This document shows positions 6,387-13,587 of a DNA stretch of 13,804 bases, one piece after another. A program made the translations under genes and the position numbers. The stretch's first letter is position 1. Every line of letters starts with the position of its first letter. Source of the stretch: Clostridia bacterium (GTDB lineage: Bacteria; Bacillota; Clostridia; Oscillospirales; Acutalibacteraceae); contig CAAGBN010000002.1 in the NCBI GenBank assembly GCA_900768075.1, positions 1 to 13,804 on the forward strand. Reading direction: 5' to 3'. The notes beneath the pieces are model-generated. The model did no database searches and was not told the origin of the DNA. It saw nothing but the letters and a program-made list of their open reading frames with translations.

Positions 6387-7046
6387 TTATACTGTTTTGC
6401 TGATTATATTCTTCGCCCAATTAAACAAAGCCTCTGACATAGCATCAAACTCAATATTATCGCCACTTTTAAGCTTAAGGAAAGTCTCACATATAACCTT
6501 ATCTTCACCTGAAAGCACTGATAATAAATCTTTCTGATGAGAAATATATCCGCCTGTTTCTCTGAAAGCAACAGCCTGCAAGGTGAATGATGCTCCTTTA
6601 TATAATCCACGAAGAATATCCTCACTCTTGTCATAGAGCATATTATGTACACAACCGTGATAAATATTGCAAACACTTGTCTTTATAGCTCTGTCAACTG
6701 CATCGCTGCCTATCTTTTTTAGTAGTTCATCAAGACTGCCCCTGATGGGCTTTGTGTCATAATAAAACTGAAAAAGGTCAGCAGGCTCCCAATTAAGAAT
6801 TTCATCCTTGCCTGAAAGGAAACCGCAGATAAGCTCTCTGTTTGGCAGAGAATCTAACATAAGGTTATAACTTTTTATGTCCTCGGCTGATAATTTGTCG
6901 AGTATCACTACCATATCAATATCGCTTTTTTCTGTAGCTTCGCCTCGGGCATAACTGCCTTGAAGACCGATAAAATATATGCGGTTGTGGAATACCTCAT
7001 CCAAGGCTTTAAGAAATCTATCTGTCCAGATGTTTATGTCTATCAT
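6387..7046 (-). CDS. Nucleotidyltransferase-fold protein (MNT/aminoglycoside-adenylyltransferase-like)
   Basis: ATG 7046 is preceded by GGAGGTGACTCAG, a near-ideal site; an in-frame GTG 11 codons upstream has none. The 219-residue protein carries the polymerase-beta-type nucleotidyltransferase signature GLQGSYARGEATEKSDIDMVV: G30-S31, then D42-x-D44, the usual metal-binding acid pair. The C-terminal half (about 105-219) is helical (DAVDRAIKTSVCNIYHGC, FRETGGYISHQKDLLSVL), like the helical C-terminal domain of aminoglycoside nucleotidyltransferases and HEPN-like partners. Such enzymes transfer a nucleoside monophosphate from an NTP to a small molecule, RNA or protein. The substrate here cannot be told from sequence, and no separate HEPN toxin gene is adjacent, so an MNT-HEPN toxin-antitoxin pair is not supported. 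It is flanked by terminator copy 2 and repeat copy B. Confidence 0.85.
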   Translation of the reverse strand: MIDINIWTDRFLKALDEVFHNRIYFIGLQGSYARGEATEKSDIDMVVILDKLSAEDIKSYNLMLDSLPNRELICGFLSGKDEILNWEPADLFQFYYDTKPIRGSLDELLKKIGSDAVDRAIKTSVCNIYHGCVHNMLYDKSEDILRGLYKGASFTLQAVAFRETGGYISHQKDLLSVLSGEDKVICETFLKLKSGDNIEFDAMSEALFNWAKNIISKTV

Positions 7047-7082
7047 CTGAGTCACCTCCGATTTTATCTCATTAAACACGGT

Positions 7083-7116
7083 GGGGAAGGAGCCGTTTTC
7101 TTTCGCTCACTTCCCC
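7083..7116. repeat. GC-rich hairpin upstream of the nucleotidyltransferase gene
   Basis: GGGGAAGGAGC (7083-7093) pairs with GCTCACTTCCCC (7105-7116) with one bulged A; the loop is CGTTTTCTTTC. It lies about 40 bp upstream of ATG 7046 and follows repeat copy B on the minus strand, so it is either a second module of that element or a leader hairpin. No T-run follows on either strand, so it is not a classical terminator. Confidence 0.6.
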
Positions 7117-7133
7117 GCGTTACATTATTATTA

Positions 7134-7188
7134 TCGCTCGCCGCGTGGCATTACTTTTTCCTGTCGCGGAAAAAGTAATCAAAAACGC
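7134..7188 (-). repeat. Dispersed palindromic repeat, copy B
   Basis: On the minus strand: GCGTTTTTG, arm ATTACTTTTTCC, loop GCGACA, arm GGAAAAAGTAAT (perfect 12-bp stem at 7150-7161 / 7168-7179), then GCCACGCGGCGAGCGA. It begins 12 bp after the stop codon (7202-7200) of the large membrane protein gene. The outer A-T pair where copies A and C have G-C keeps the stem intact. Confidence 0.85.
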
Positions 7189-7199
7189 GATGATGCTTT

Positions 7200-8963
7200 T
7201 TATTTTATGCTTATAGCTTCTACTATGTCGCCTTTAGCCTGAGCATCAACTGTAACAGTTACCTTGTCACCCTTGTTGAGAATAACAACCATTGCATTGT
7301 CAATAGCCTCAATGCTGTAATAAACACCCTTGCCGTCAACCTCGATGAAATATACACTCTCACCGCCCATAACAGCTGTGCGGATGTCTGTGATAGCACC
7401 CTTGATCTTCTTGGTTTCTGTTTCGGTAACAGTATTTTCGTTGTTGGTTGCATCTTCAATCTTGTCAATGTCAACGTTGATGTTGATGTTATTCTGCTTG
7501 AGCTTCTTTACATAAGCATCTGTACATTCAGCAATAGTTGTGCCTGTTACAACAACCTGATAGTTTTCAACGTTAACCATAGCATAACGCTTAACAAGGT
7601 TGTCCTTATCCTTAAGTGACATAAAGTAGGTAGGCTCACCGCTGATGTTGAGAAGAATGGGGAATGTTGCTGTGTAAGCATAGTCCTGAACTTCACCCTG
7701 AGCTGATGACTGAGCTGAACGCTCCTTAGCACCTGAAACAGCATAGAAGCTTGCATCCTTGGTTCTCATATTGATGAGTACGAAGCCGATAATAGCCTGG
7801 TCATTACCTGCTGAGGTAACACCTGTATAAAGGTAAACGTCATCATTCTGAGCAAGGAAGTTAGCGCCCTCAGTTGCCATCTTAACGCCATCCTGACCAA
7901 GAAGTGAGTTGATGAAGCCGTTCTTATACTGACCGTAGTAGTTGAACTGCTCAAGAAGAAGGTTTTCTGAATAGATACCGTCAATCCACTGAAGATCAGT
8001 GCTTGTCTTAACCTCTTCAGCTGTGTATTCTGTCATTTCGCCTGTAACAGCATTTACAATAACTACACCCTTTACATCAGTACCGCCGAAGAGACCAATT
8101 GTCTTATCGAGTACGGGGCAAAGCCAGAAGGGATTGCCGGCTTCGTCAATTTCAAAGTGAGGTGTATCAAAAATGTAGGTGGGATAAGCAAAACGAACGT
8201 GTCTCATAAGATACTTGCCGAAGTGCTCGTTTACTGAATATTTGATATACTGACCCTCGGGAAGAATCTTAAGCTCAGCCTTCTGGGTTACCATATTAAC
8301 AATAACGTAACCGGGAAGACCCTCTTTGGTATTCTTAAGCCACTTGAATACGTCACCGTAAGCGAGAGTTGTAACCTTAACAGGCTCGTTCTTATAGTTG
8401 ATCTGTGTCATCTGATTGTAAACTTCAAACTGTGAAATAGCACCGATTGAAGCAAGGTCACCGAGAGTACGGTTAGCAAGAACACTTGCTGCAGCATTGT
8501 CAAGCACGGGCACAGCTGAGAAATCAGCCTCTTCGATATCACTTGCAAAGCTTGTTTCTTCATTAACGTCAATAATGTTGCTGTATGTCTTAGCTCTGAG
8601 TACAACTGATGAAACAACCATACCAACACCAACAACAACTGCAAGAAGAGCAATTACTGCAATAGCAGGGATACTGCGTTTCTTCACATACTCTGTATAC
8701 TCGGGCTTAATGAATGCACCTGAGGTCACAAAGAGAAGACCGACAAAAATAGCTGCAACAACACCGATGAACATATAGGTGTCTGTGCTTTTAAAGTTGA
8801 GAGGGGGAAGCATAAAGTAATATGCTATAGCACCACCGATGATAGTGCCTATAAGACTGATGATAATTTTAAGGCCTGATTTTTCAGGAATGAGGTAAGC
8901 ATTTTTACCTGTACCTTTGGTGTTATCGCCACCACCTGTGAAATCCACTTGAATAGGTTCCAT
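7200..8963 (-). CDS. Membrane-anchored protein with a large extracytoplasmic domain, unknown function
   Basis: ATG 8963 has AAGGAG 8 bases upstream and gives 587 residues; a GTG three codons earlier sits too close to that site. The N-terminus is soluble and glycine-rich (VDFTGGGDNTKGTGK). Three hydrophobic helices follow at about 31-51, 62-82 and 98-123, with basic KPEYTEYVKKR before the third. The remaining 460 residues should lie outside the membrane. They contain repeated strand-rich segments of similar style (YVIVNMVTQKAELK, VVIVNAVTGEMTEY, FVLINMRTKDASFY, YAMVNVENYQVVV), each an [IV]-N-x-x-[TN] strand pair, suggesting a beta-repeat fold. A TEN-rich linker (about 508-520) precedes a compact C-terminal beta domain (about 522-587). 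There is no catalytic motif I recognise. It is divergent from secA with 227 bp between start codons, and has its own consensus promoter. I cannot name the family. Confidence 0.88.
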   Translation of the reverse strand: MEPIQVDFTGGGDNTKGTGKNAYLIPEKSGLKIIISLIGTIIGGAIAYYFMLPPLNFKSTDTYMFIGVVAAIFVGLLFVTSGAFIKPEYTEYVKKRSIPAIAVIALLAVVVGVGMVVSSVVLRAKTYSNIIDVNEETSFASDIEEADFSAVPVLDNAAASVLANRTLGDLASIGAISQFEVYNQMTQINYKNEPVKVTTLAYGDVFKWLKNTKEGLPGYVIVNMVTQKAELKILPEGQYIKYSVNEHFGKYLMRHVRFAYPTYIFDTPHFEIDEAGNPFWLCPVLDKTIGLFGGTDVKGVVIVNAVTGEMTEYTAEEVKTSTDLQWIDGIYSENLLLEQFNYYGQYKNGFINSLLGQDGVKMATEGANFLAQNDDVYLYTGVTSAGNDQAIIGFVLINMRTKDASFYAVSGAKERSAQSSAQGEVQDYAYTATFPILLNISGEPTYFMSLKDKDNLVKRYAMVNVENYQVVVTGTTIAECTDAYVKKLKQNNININVDIDKIEDATNNENTVTETETKKIKGAITDIRTAVMGGESVYFIEVDGKGVYYSIEAIDNAMVVILNKGDKVTVTVDAQAKGDIVEAISIK

Positions 8964-9005
8964 ATAATTCACTCCTTAATTTAATGATGATTGGATAATA
9001 TTGTA

Positions 9006-9034
9006 ATTATACATTGAACGGCCATAAAAAGCAA
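9006..9034 (-). promoter_or_regulatory. Promoter of the membrane-anchored protein gene
   Basis: On the minus strand -35 TTGCTT (9034-9029) and consensus -10 TATAAT (9011-9006) are exactly 17 bp apart; the leader before ATG 8963 is about 35 nt. Confidence 0.8.
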
Positions 9035-9110
9035 GACTTTAATAATTAAATATATTTACACTAAAAAATACAGCCAAAGCACGCTGAAGCTCTTTGTCGA
9101 AAACTAACTA

Positions 9111-9139
9111 TTGAAATATATATCTTTTTATGTTAAAAT
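9111..9139 (+). promoter_or_regulatory. Promoter of secA
   Basis: TTGAAA (9111-9116) and TAAAAT (9134-9139) are 17 bp apart. The transcript would start near 9146, leaving about 45 nt of AT-rich leader before GAGGTGAT and ATG 9191. I saw no hairpin or arrest-type upstream peptide in that leader. Confidence 0.75.
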
Positions 9140-9190
9140 AAAGTAATTATGTTATATAGTATTCAGAATATTTTTTTCGAGGTGATATAA

Positions 9191-11944
9191 ATGGGCTTAC
9201 TTAAAAAGCTCTTCGGTGATTACTCAACTAAAGAAATCAAAAGAGTAAATCCCATAATGAACAAGGTGCTTTCTCTTGATGAGGAGTATTCAAAGCTTTC
9301 AGACTCTCAGCTTAAGGCTAAAACTGAAGAATTCAAGCAGAGACTTGCCGACGGCGAAACTCTTGACGATATTCTCCCCGAGGCATTCGCAACCTGCCGT
9401 GAGGCTTCATGGCGAGTTCTTGGTATGAAGCACTTCCCTGTGCAGATTATCGGCGGTATCATTCTTCATCAGGGCCGAATTGCCGAAATGAAAACAGGTG
9501 AAGGTAAAACTCTTGTTGCTACTCTTCCCGCATACCTTAACGCTCTTTCAGGCAAGGGCGTTCATATCGTAACAGTCAATGACTATCTTGCACGCCGAGA
9601 CAGTGAATGGATGGGTAAGGTTTACCGTTTCCTCGGCTTAAGCGTCGGTCTTATTGTCAATGGCCTTGAAACCGACGAAAGACGCAAGGCATATGCTGCC
9701 GATATTACCTACGGTACTAACAACGAAATGGGTTTTGACTATCTTCGTGACAATATGGTGCAGTATTTTGACCAAAAGGTACAGAGAGGTCACAACTTTG
9801 CTGTAGTCGATGAGGTTGACTCAATTCTTATCGACGAAGCAAGAACTCCCCTTATTATCTCAGGTATCGGCTCACGCTCAAGCGAGCTTTATAACACAGC
9901 TAACCTTTTCGTAAGAGGTCTTAAGTGCCTTAAAATAGGTGAGGTTGACTCAAAGGCTGACTTTGAAGAGCTTGCTAAGGAAGCAGGTGCCGACTACGTT
10001 GTTGACGAAAAGGCAAAGAGTGCAACTCTTACAAAAAGCGGTATCAAAAAGGCTGAACGCTTCTTCAATATCGAAAACCTCAGCGATCCCGAGCATATGA
10101 CTCTTTCACATCATATCAACACAGCTGTAAAGGCTTACGGTATTATGAAGAGAGACGTTGACTATGTTGTAAAAGACGGCGAGGTCCTCATTGTTGACGA
10201 ATTCACAGGCCGTATTATGATAGGCAGACGTTATTCAAACGGTCTTCATCAGGCTATTGAAGCTAAAGAAGGCGTTAAGATTGCAAAGGAAAACAAGACC
10301 CTTGCAACAATTACATTCCAGAACTATTTCCGTCTTTACTCCAAGCTTTCAGGTATGACAGGTACTGCTATGACAGAGGAGCAGGAATTCCAGGAGATTT
10401 ACACTCTTGACGTTATTGAGATTCCGACCAACAAGCCTCTTGCAAGAAAAGACGAGGCAGATGTTATTTATAAGACAGAGCAGTTCAAGTTCAATGCTAT
10501 TATTGATAAAATCATCGAATGCAATAAAAAAGGTCAGCCCGTCCTTGTCGGTACAGTATCAATCGACAAGAGTGAAAAGCTTTCCGCTGCACTTAAAAGA
10601 CGCGGTGTAAAGCACAATGTACTTAATGCGAAGCACCACGAAAAGGAAGCTGAAATTGTCGCTCAGGCAGGTAAGCTCGGTGCAGTTACAATTGCAACAA
10701 ACATGGCAGGCCGTGGTACCGATATTATGCTCGGCGGTAATGCAGAATTCCTTGCTAAAACAGAAATGCGCCGCCTCGAGTTCCCCGAAGAATTAATCGC
10801 AGAGGCTACTGCCTTCGGCGATACCGACAATGAGGATATCATCGCTGCAAGAGAAAAATTCAAGGAGCTTGAAGCTAAATATAAGGCTGAAATTGCAGAT
10901 GAAGCCGAAGCAGTACGCAAAGCAGGCGGTCTTTATATCATCGGTACTGAAAGACACGAATCACGTCGAATCGACAATCAGCTTCGCGGTCGTGCAGGTC
11001 GTCAGGGTGACCCCGGTGAAAGCTGCTTCTACCTTTCAATGCAGGATGATCTTCTTCGTCTCTTCGGTGGCGAAAGAATGGAAGCTATTATGAACTCACT
11101 TCCCGTTGATGCTGATATGCCCATTCAGGTAGGTATGGTGTCAAAGAGTGTTGAATCAGCTCAGAGAAAGGTTGAAGGCAACCACTTCGCAGCAAGAAAG
11201 CACGTACTCGCATTCGACGACGTTATGAACCGTCAGAGAGAGATTATATACACTCAGCGTGACCAGGTGCTTAAGGGCGACAATATGAAGCCTGTTATCA
11301 CAAAGATGATTGACGAGTCAATCGGTGACGATGTTGAGTTTTCCTGCCCTGCAGGTATGCCTAAGGATGAATGGCATCTTTCAGCACTGAGGGAAAAATA
11401 TCTCGGCTGGCTGACTACAGAAAACGACTTCAAGGATGACAGTATGTCATCAGAAGAAATATATGATATGCTCACAAGTCGAGCTCACGAGCTTCACGAC
11501 AGCAGAGAGGTCCTTTACGGTGAAGAGGCTATGCGTGAAATTGAAAGAGCTATCCTGCTTAAGAATGTTGACCTTAAGTGGATGGATTACATTGATGCTA
11601 TGGACGAGCTTAAACAGAGCGTAGGTCTTCTCGCCTACGGTCAGCAGGATCCTGTTGTAGCTTTCCGTAAGATGAGCTATGATATGTTTGACGAAATGAC
11701 AAGTGCAATCAGAGAGGACACAGTTAAGATTATACTTTCAGCTCACTTCAAGAGTGAGGAAGAAATCAAGCGTGAGCAGGTTGCCAAGGTTACATCTGCA
11801 ACTGCAGGCGGTGGCGACGGCAGTGAAAAGGGCAGAACAGTCCGCAACGACAAGAAAAAGGTCGGCGTAAATGATCCTTGTCCCTGCGGCAGCGGTAAGA
11901 AGTATAAGAAGTGCTGTGGCAGACCCGGAGCAGACAAAGCATAA
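9191..11944 (+). CDS. secA: Preprotein translocase ATPase SecA
   Basis: This is the motor of the general secretion pathway: it hydrolyses ATP at the membrane to push unfolded preproteins through SecYEG. The 917-residue protein shows the whole family layout. The N-terminus is MGLLKKLFGDYSTKEIKR; Walker A MKTGEGKT is at about 100-107; VTVNDYLARRD at about 127-137; the DEVD Walker B box at 207-210, followed by SILIDEARTPLIISG. The preprotein-binding domain follows, then helicase motifs TNMAGRGTDIMLGG (about 503-516) and QLRGRAGRQGDPG (about 597-609), the helical wing and scaffold, and a C-terminal linker ending in a SEC-C zinc motif, CPCGSGKKYKKCCG (CxCx8CC, about 893-911). The zinc tail and length fit the housekeeping SecA1 form. 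ATG 9191 follows GAGGTGATATAA. Promoter upstream; a dispersed repeat and a terminator-like hairpin downstream indicate a monocistronic unit. Confidence 0.99.
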   Translation: MGLLKKLFGDYSTKEIKRVNPIMNKVLSLDEEYSKLSDSQLKAKTEEFKQRLADGETLDDILPEAFATCREASWRVLGMKHFPVQIIGGIILHQGRIAEMKTGEGKTLVATLPAYLNALSGKGVHIVTVNDYLARRDSEWMGKVYRFLGLSVGLIVNGLETDERRKAYAADITYGTNNEMGFDYLRDNMVQYFDQKVQRGHNFAVVDEVDSILIDEARTPLIISGIGSRSSELYNTANLFVRGLKCLKIGEVDSKADFEELAKEAGADYVVDEKAKSATLTKSGIKKAERFFNIENLSDPEHMTLSHHINTAVKAYGIMKRDVDYVVKDGEVLIVDEFTGRIMIGRRYSNGLHQAIEAKEGVKIAKENKTLATITFQNYFRLYSKLSGMTGTAMTEEQEFQEIYTLDVIEIPTNKPLARKDEADVIYKTEQFKFNAIIDKIIECNKKGQPVLVGTVSIDKSEKLSAALKRRGVKHNVLNAKHHEKEAEIVAQAGKLGAVTIATNMAGRGTDIMLGGNAEFLAKTEMRRLEFPEELIAEATAFGDTDNEDIIAAREKFKELEAKYKAEIADEAEAVRKAGGLYIIGTERHESRRIDNQLRGRAGRQGDPGESCFYLSMQDDLLRLFGGERMEAIMNSLPVDADMPIQVGMVSKSVESAQRKVEGNHFAARKHVLAFDDVMNRQREIIYTQRDQVLKGDNMKPVITKMIDESIGDDVEFSCPAGMPKDEWHLSALREKYLGWLTTENDFKDDSMSSEEIYDMLTSRAHELHDSREVLYGEEAMREIERAILLKNVDLKWMDYIDAMDELKQSVGLLAYGQQDPVVAFRKMSYDMFDEMTSAIREDTVKIILSAHFKSEEEIKREQVAKVTSATAGGGDGSEKGRTVRNDKKKVGVNDPCPCGSGKKYKKCCGRPGADKA

Positions 11945-11953
11945 AGCATTAAA

Positions 11954-12007
11954 GCGTGTTTTGGTTACTTTTCCACGCCTGGAAAAGTAACGCCACGCGG
12001 CGAGCGA
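11954..12007 (+). repeat. Dispersed palindromic repeat, copy C
   Basis: GCGTGTTTTG, arm GTTACTTTTCC (11964-11974), loop ACGCCT, arm GGAAAAGTAAC (11981-11991), then GCCACGCGGCGAGCGA. It starts 10 bp after the secA stop. It is followed by a second GC-rich module, GGGGTTCGGGGCGAAGCCC (12009-12027), which can form a small GGGC-GAA-GCCC hairpin. Confidence 0.85.
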
Positions 12008-12051
12008 TGGGGTTCGGGGCGAAGCCCTGCCACAACAAAGTTAATACTGTT

Positions 12052-12080
12052 GGGACGCGGGTAAAACTCGCGTCTCTTTT
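12052..12080 (+). terminator. Probable secA terminator
   Basis: GGGACGCG (12052-12059) pairs with CGCGTCTC (12069-12076), including one G-U pair, around loop GGTAAAACT, followed by TTTTACCTTTAT. The U-tract is short and interrupted, so it may be a leaky terminator. Confidence 0.65.
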
Positions 12081-12143
12081 ACCTTTATCCCGCCGATAAT
12101 ATTTTTATTTTGTATGGACATTCTCATATTATTTTGCGTCTTA

Positions 12144-12167
12144 CTTATTGAAACGGTTTCAAATAAG
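12144..12167. promoter_or_regulatory. Large dyad upstream of the beta-solenoid/sigma operon: candidate operator
   Basis: CTTATTGAAAC (12144-12154), a central G, then GTTTCAAATAAG (12156-12167) are inverted copies with one extra A. Further outside, GCGTCTTA (12136-12143) and TAAGATGC (12164-12171) continue the symmetry with small differences. The core TGAAAC-G-GTTTCA recalls LacI-type operators, but it is 13 bp where the CcpA cre box is 14. It ends 19 bp before ATG 12187. A -10-like TATTAT is at 12127-12132 with no good -35. Confidence 0.6.
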
Positions 12168-12186
12168 ATGCAAGGAAAGAAATATT

Positions 12187-13014
12187 ATGTCAAAGAGATA
12201 TGCAGGTTTAGCATTTATCAGAGACGGTAGTATGAATTTTGAAGAAATTCTTTTATATTTCTCGGACAATTCATATATAGAATCCGTCTTAATAAGTGAA
12301 GCCGTTTTTAAAAGTAAAGTGAAAAGAGGAATAGATATGTCAAAGATAACAAATCAGGTGATAGTTGATTTAAGGAATTTCTCGCCTGAAGCTTTAAACA
12401 AAATAGAAGAAATTTCTAATGTTGTAGATATTATTCTGCCTAAAAACATGTCGCTTGAGTTTGCAGAAGCTTATAGCAAAATTAAAAAGGTAAGAGTAGT
12501 AAACGAACTAAAACTTGCAAATGATCAGAATCTTACTACTGTAAATGGTGCGGTAACAATAACAGAAAATGATGTTGCAAAAAATAGTTATCTAAAAGCT
12601 AATGGAGTGCTTATTGTAAAGGGGATAACAGAAGATTTTAATCTTAGTGTTTTGGTTAACGGTCTTCTTGTGAAAACAAGAAACTCAAAAATCAACATTG
12701 AAAAATTAAACGGATTAAAGGTTGAAATTGATGATGATGCATCGATAATAACATCAATGAAAAATATAGAACTTGATAAATGCTTCATTGAAAGCATTAA
12801 TGATAAAACCGTAATCGTTGATGCTGATGAGATTATAATTAAAGATGATGTTACTGCTGATATGCTGAGAAGTAAAAATGTTTTCTTTGCAGATATAAAA
12901 CACATATATGCACCCAAGTCGCTTCACGGTTATATTCATGCCAATAGTGTGGAGCTAACCAAAATTTCAGAAAGTAAAAAGAAAAAGTTTTTGAAACATT
13001 TTACTCGCAGGTGA
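12187..13014 (+). CDS. Probable beta-solenoid protein co-encoded with a sigma factor, unknown family
   Basis: From ATG 12187 (AAGGA about 10 bases upstream) the product is 275 residues. A second in-frame ATG at 12337 has an equally good AGAGGA site and would give 225 residues starting MSKITNQVIVDL, so the first 50 residues are provisional. The middle and C-terminal parts show a periodic strand-turn pattern with repeated Asn-Gly turns (TVNGAVTIT, KANGVLIVKG, LVNGLLVKT, KLNGLKVEI), then further short strands (KTVIVDADEIIIKDDV). This is reminiscent of bactofilin-like or adhesin-like beta-helices. There is no signal peptide, membrane helix or zinc motif, so it looks cytosolic and unlike classical anti-sigma factors. 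The C-terminus is very basic (SKKKKFLKHFTRR). The stop is 4 bases before the sigma factor ATG. Sample GC is low (16/60 at 12241-12300, 15/60 at 12721-12780, versus 24/60 and 27/60 in two secA lines). Confidence 0.82.
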   Translation: MSKRYAGLAFIRDGSMNFEEILLYFSDNSYIESVLISEAVFKSKVKRGIDMSKITNQVIVDLRNFSPEALNKIEEISNVVDIILPKNMSLEFAEAYSKIKKVRVVNELKLANDQNLTTVNGAVTITENDVAKNSYLKANGVLIVKGITEDFNLSVLVNGLLVKTRNSKINIEKLNGLKVEIDDDASIITSMKNIELDKCFIESINDKTVIVDADEIIIKDDVTADMLRSKNVFFADIKHIYAPKSLHGYIHANSVELTKISESKKKKFLKHFTRR

Positions 13015-13018
13015 CGAT

Positions 13019-13519
13019 ATGAGTAATAATCCGTCAAGACTGTTTAAAGAGCTGTGGAGTAAATATCAGAAAAGTATTTATCGGTATTTCCATCGCGAGT
13101 TTAGCAAGGAAGTAGCAGAGGATTTGTGTCAGCAGACCTATATGAAACTATGGGAACATATTGAAACTATTCACAGTAAAAATATATTTCAGCAAAGAGC
13201 GTGGCTATATACTGTTGCGAAAAATGTCAGAAATGATTATCTGAGATATAAGTCGGTTCATAATCATAACTTTATATGGCAAGAGCTTTCGGACAGTGAC
13301 AAATTAACTGAACCTGACTTAGAAACAAGTTTGCTTATACAAAAAGCTATGAATGAACTCAGTAAAGAAGATAAAGAACTACTTAATATGGCTCAATATC
13401 TCACAAGTAATGAAATAGGAGAGATTATTGGTATATCTGCTTCAGCAGTGAGAAGCAGAGTACAAAAGTCAAAACAGCATCTTTCTGAAAATCTGAAAAA
13501 ATATGATATTGAAATATAA
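13019..13519 (+). CDS. ECF-type RNA polymerase sigma factor (sigma-70 family)
   Basis: ATG 13019 follows AGGTGA with 5 bases' spacing, and the 166-residue length is typical of ECF sigma factors. Region 2 spans about residues 10-78 (EVAEDLCQQTYMKLWEHIE, core-polymerase and -10 contacts; AWLYTVAKNVRNDYLR, around region 2.4). Region 4 spans about 108-160, with the helix-turn-helix LTSNEIGEIIGISASAVRSRVQKSKQHL for -35 recognition. There is no sigma region 3 or extra C-terminal domain. It redirects RNA polymerase to a small regulon. It is co-directional and nearly contiguous with the upstream gene, implying one transcript and perhaps coupled translation. No membrane anti-sigma gene follows within the window, since a terminator comes directly after. 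I saw no ECF-style -35 GAAC / -10 CGTC pair in the right order and spacing upstream, so self-activation is not evident. Confidence 0.93.
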   Translation: MSNNPSRLFKELWSKYQKSIYRYFHREFSKEVAEDLCQQTYMKLWEHIETIHSKNIFQQRAWLYTVAKNVRNDYLRYKSVHNHNFIWQELSDSDKLTEPDLETSLLIQKAMNELSKEDKELLNMAQYLTSNEIGEIIGISASAVRSRVQKSKQHLSENLKKYDIEI

Positions 13520-13520
13520 C

Positions 13521-13550
13521 AACCCCGGCAAAATGTCGGGGTTAAGTTTT
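13521..13550 (+). terminator. Terminator of the sigma operon
   Basis: AACCCCGGCA (13521-13530), loop AAA, TGTCGGGGTT (13534-13543): a 10-bp stem with one G-U pair starting 2 bases after the sigma factor stop, followed by AAGTTTT. The hairpin is strong and the U-tract moderate. Confidence 0.8.
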
Positions 13551-13558
13551 GCTTGATA

Positions 13559-13587
13559 GGCGGGTTAAAACCTGCCGTTTCTTCTTT
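13559..13587 (+). terminator. Second hairpin with a T-rich tail, possible back-up terminator
   Basis: GGCGGGT (13559-13565), loop TTAA roughly, ACCTGCC (13570-13576) with one G-U pair, then GTTTCTTCTTT. It may instead be part of the repeat mosaic that follows. Confidence 0.5.

Noticed and set aside
6387..7046. MNT-HEPN toxin-antitoxin module
   Set aside because: No adjacent HEPN-type ORF with an R-x4-6-H motif is present; the neighbouring gene is a DNA-binding regulator separated by terminators.
5508..7188. CRISPR array from recurring repeats
   Set aside because: Repeats are few, irregularly spaced, partly inverted and not separated by uniform spacers; no cas gene is present.
12149..12161. 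CcpA cre box TGAAACGGTTTCA
   Set aside because: The cre consensus is 14 bp with a central CG between two N positions; this palindrome is 13 bp with a single central G, so the half-site spacing is wrong.
12149..12186. ECF autoregulatory promoter using TGAAAC as -35
   Set aside because: No CGTC-like -10 lies 15-17 bp downstream on either strand; a CGTC occurs upstream of the box, in the wrong order.
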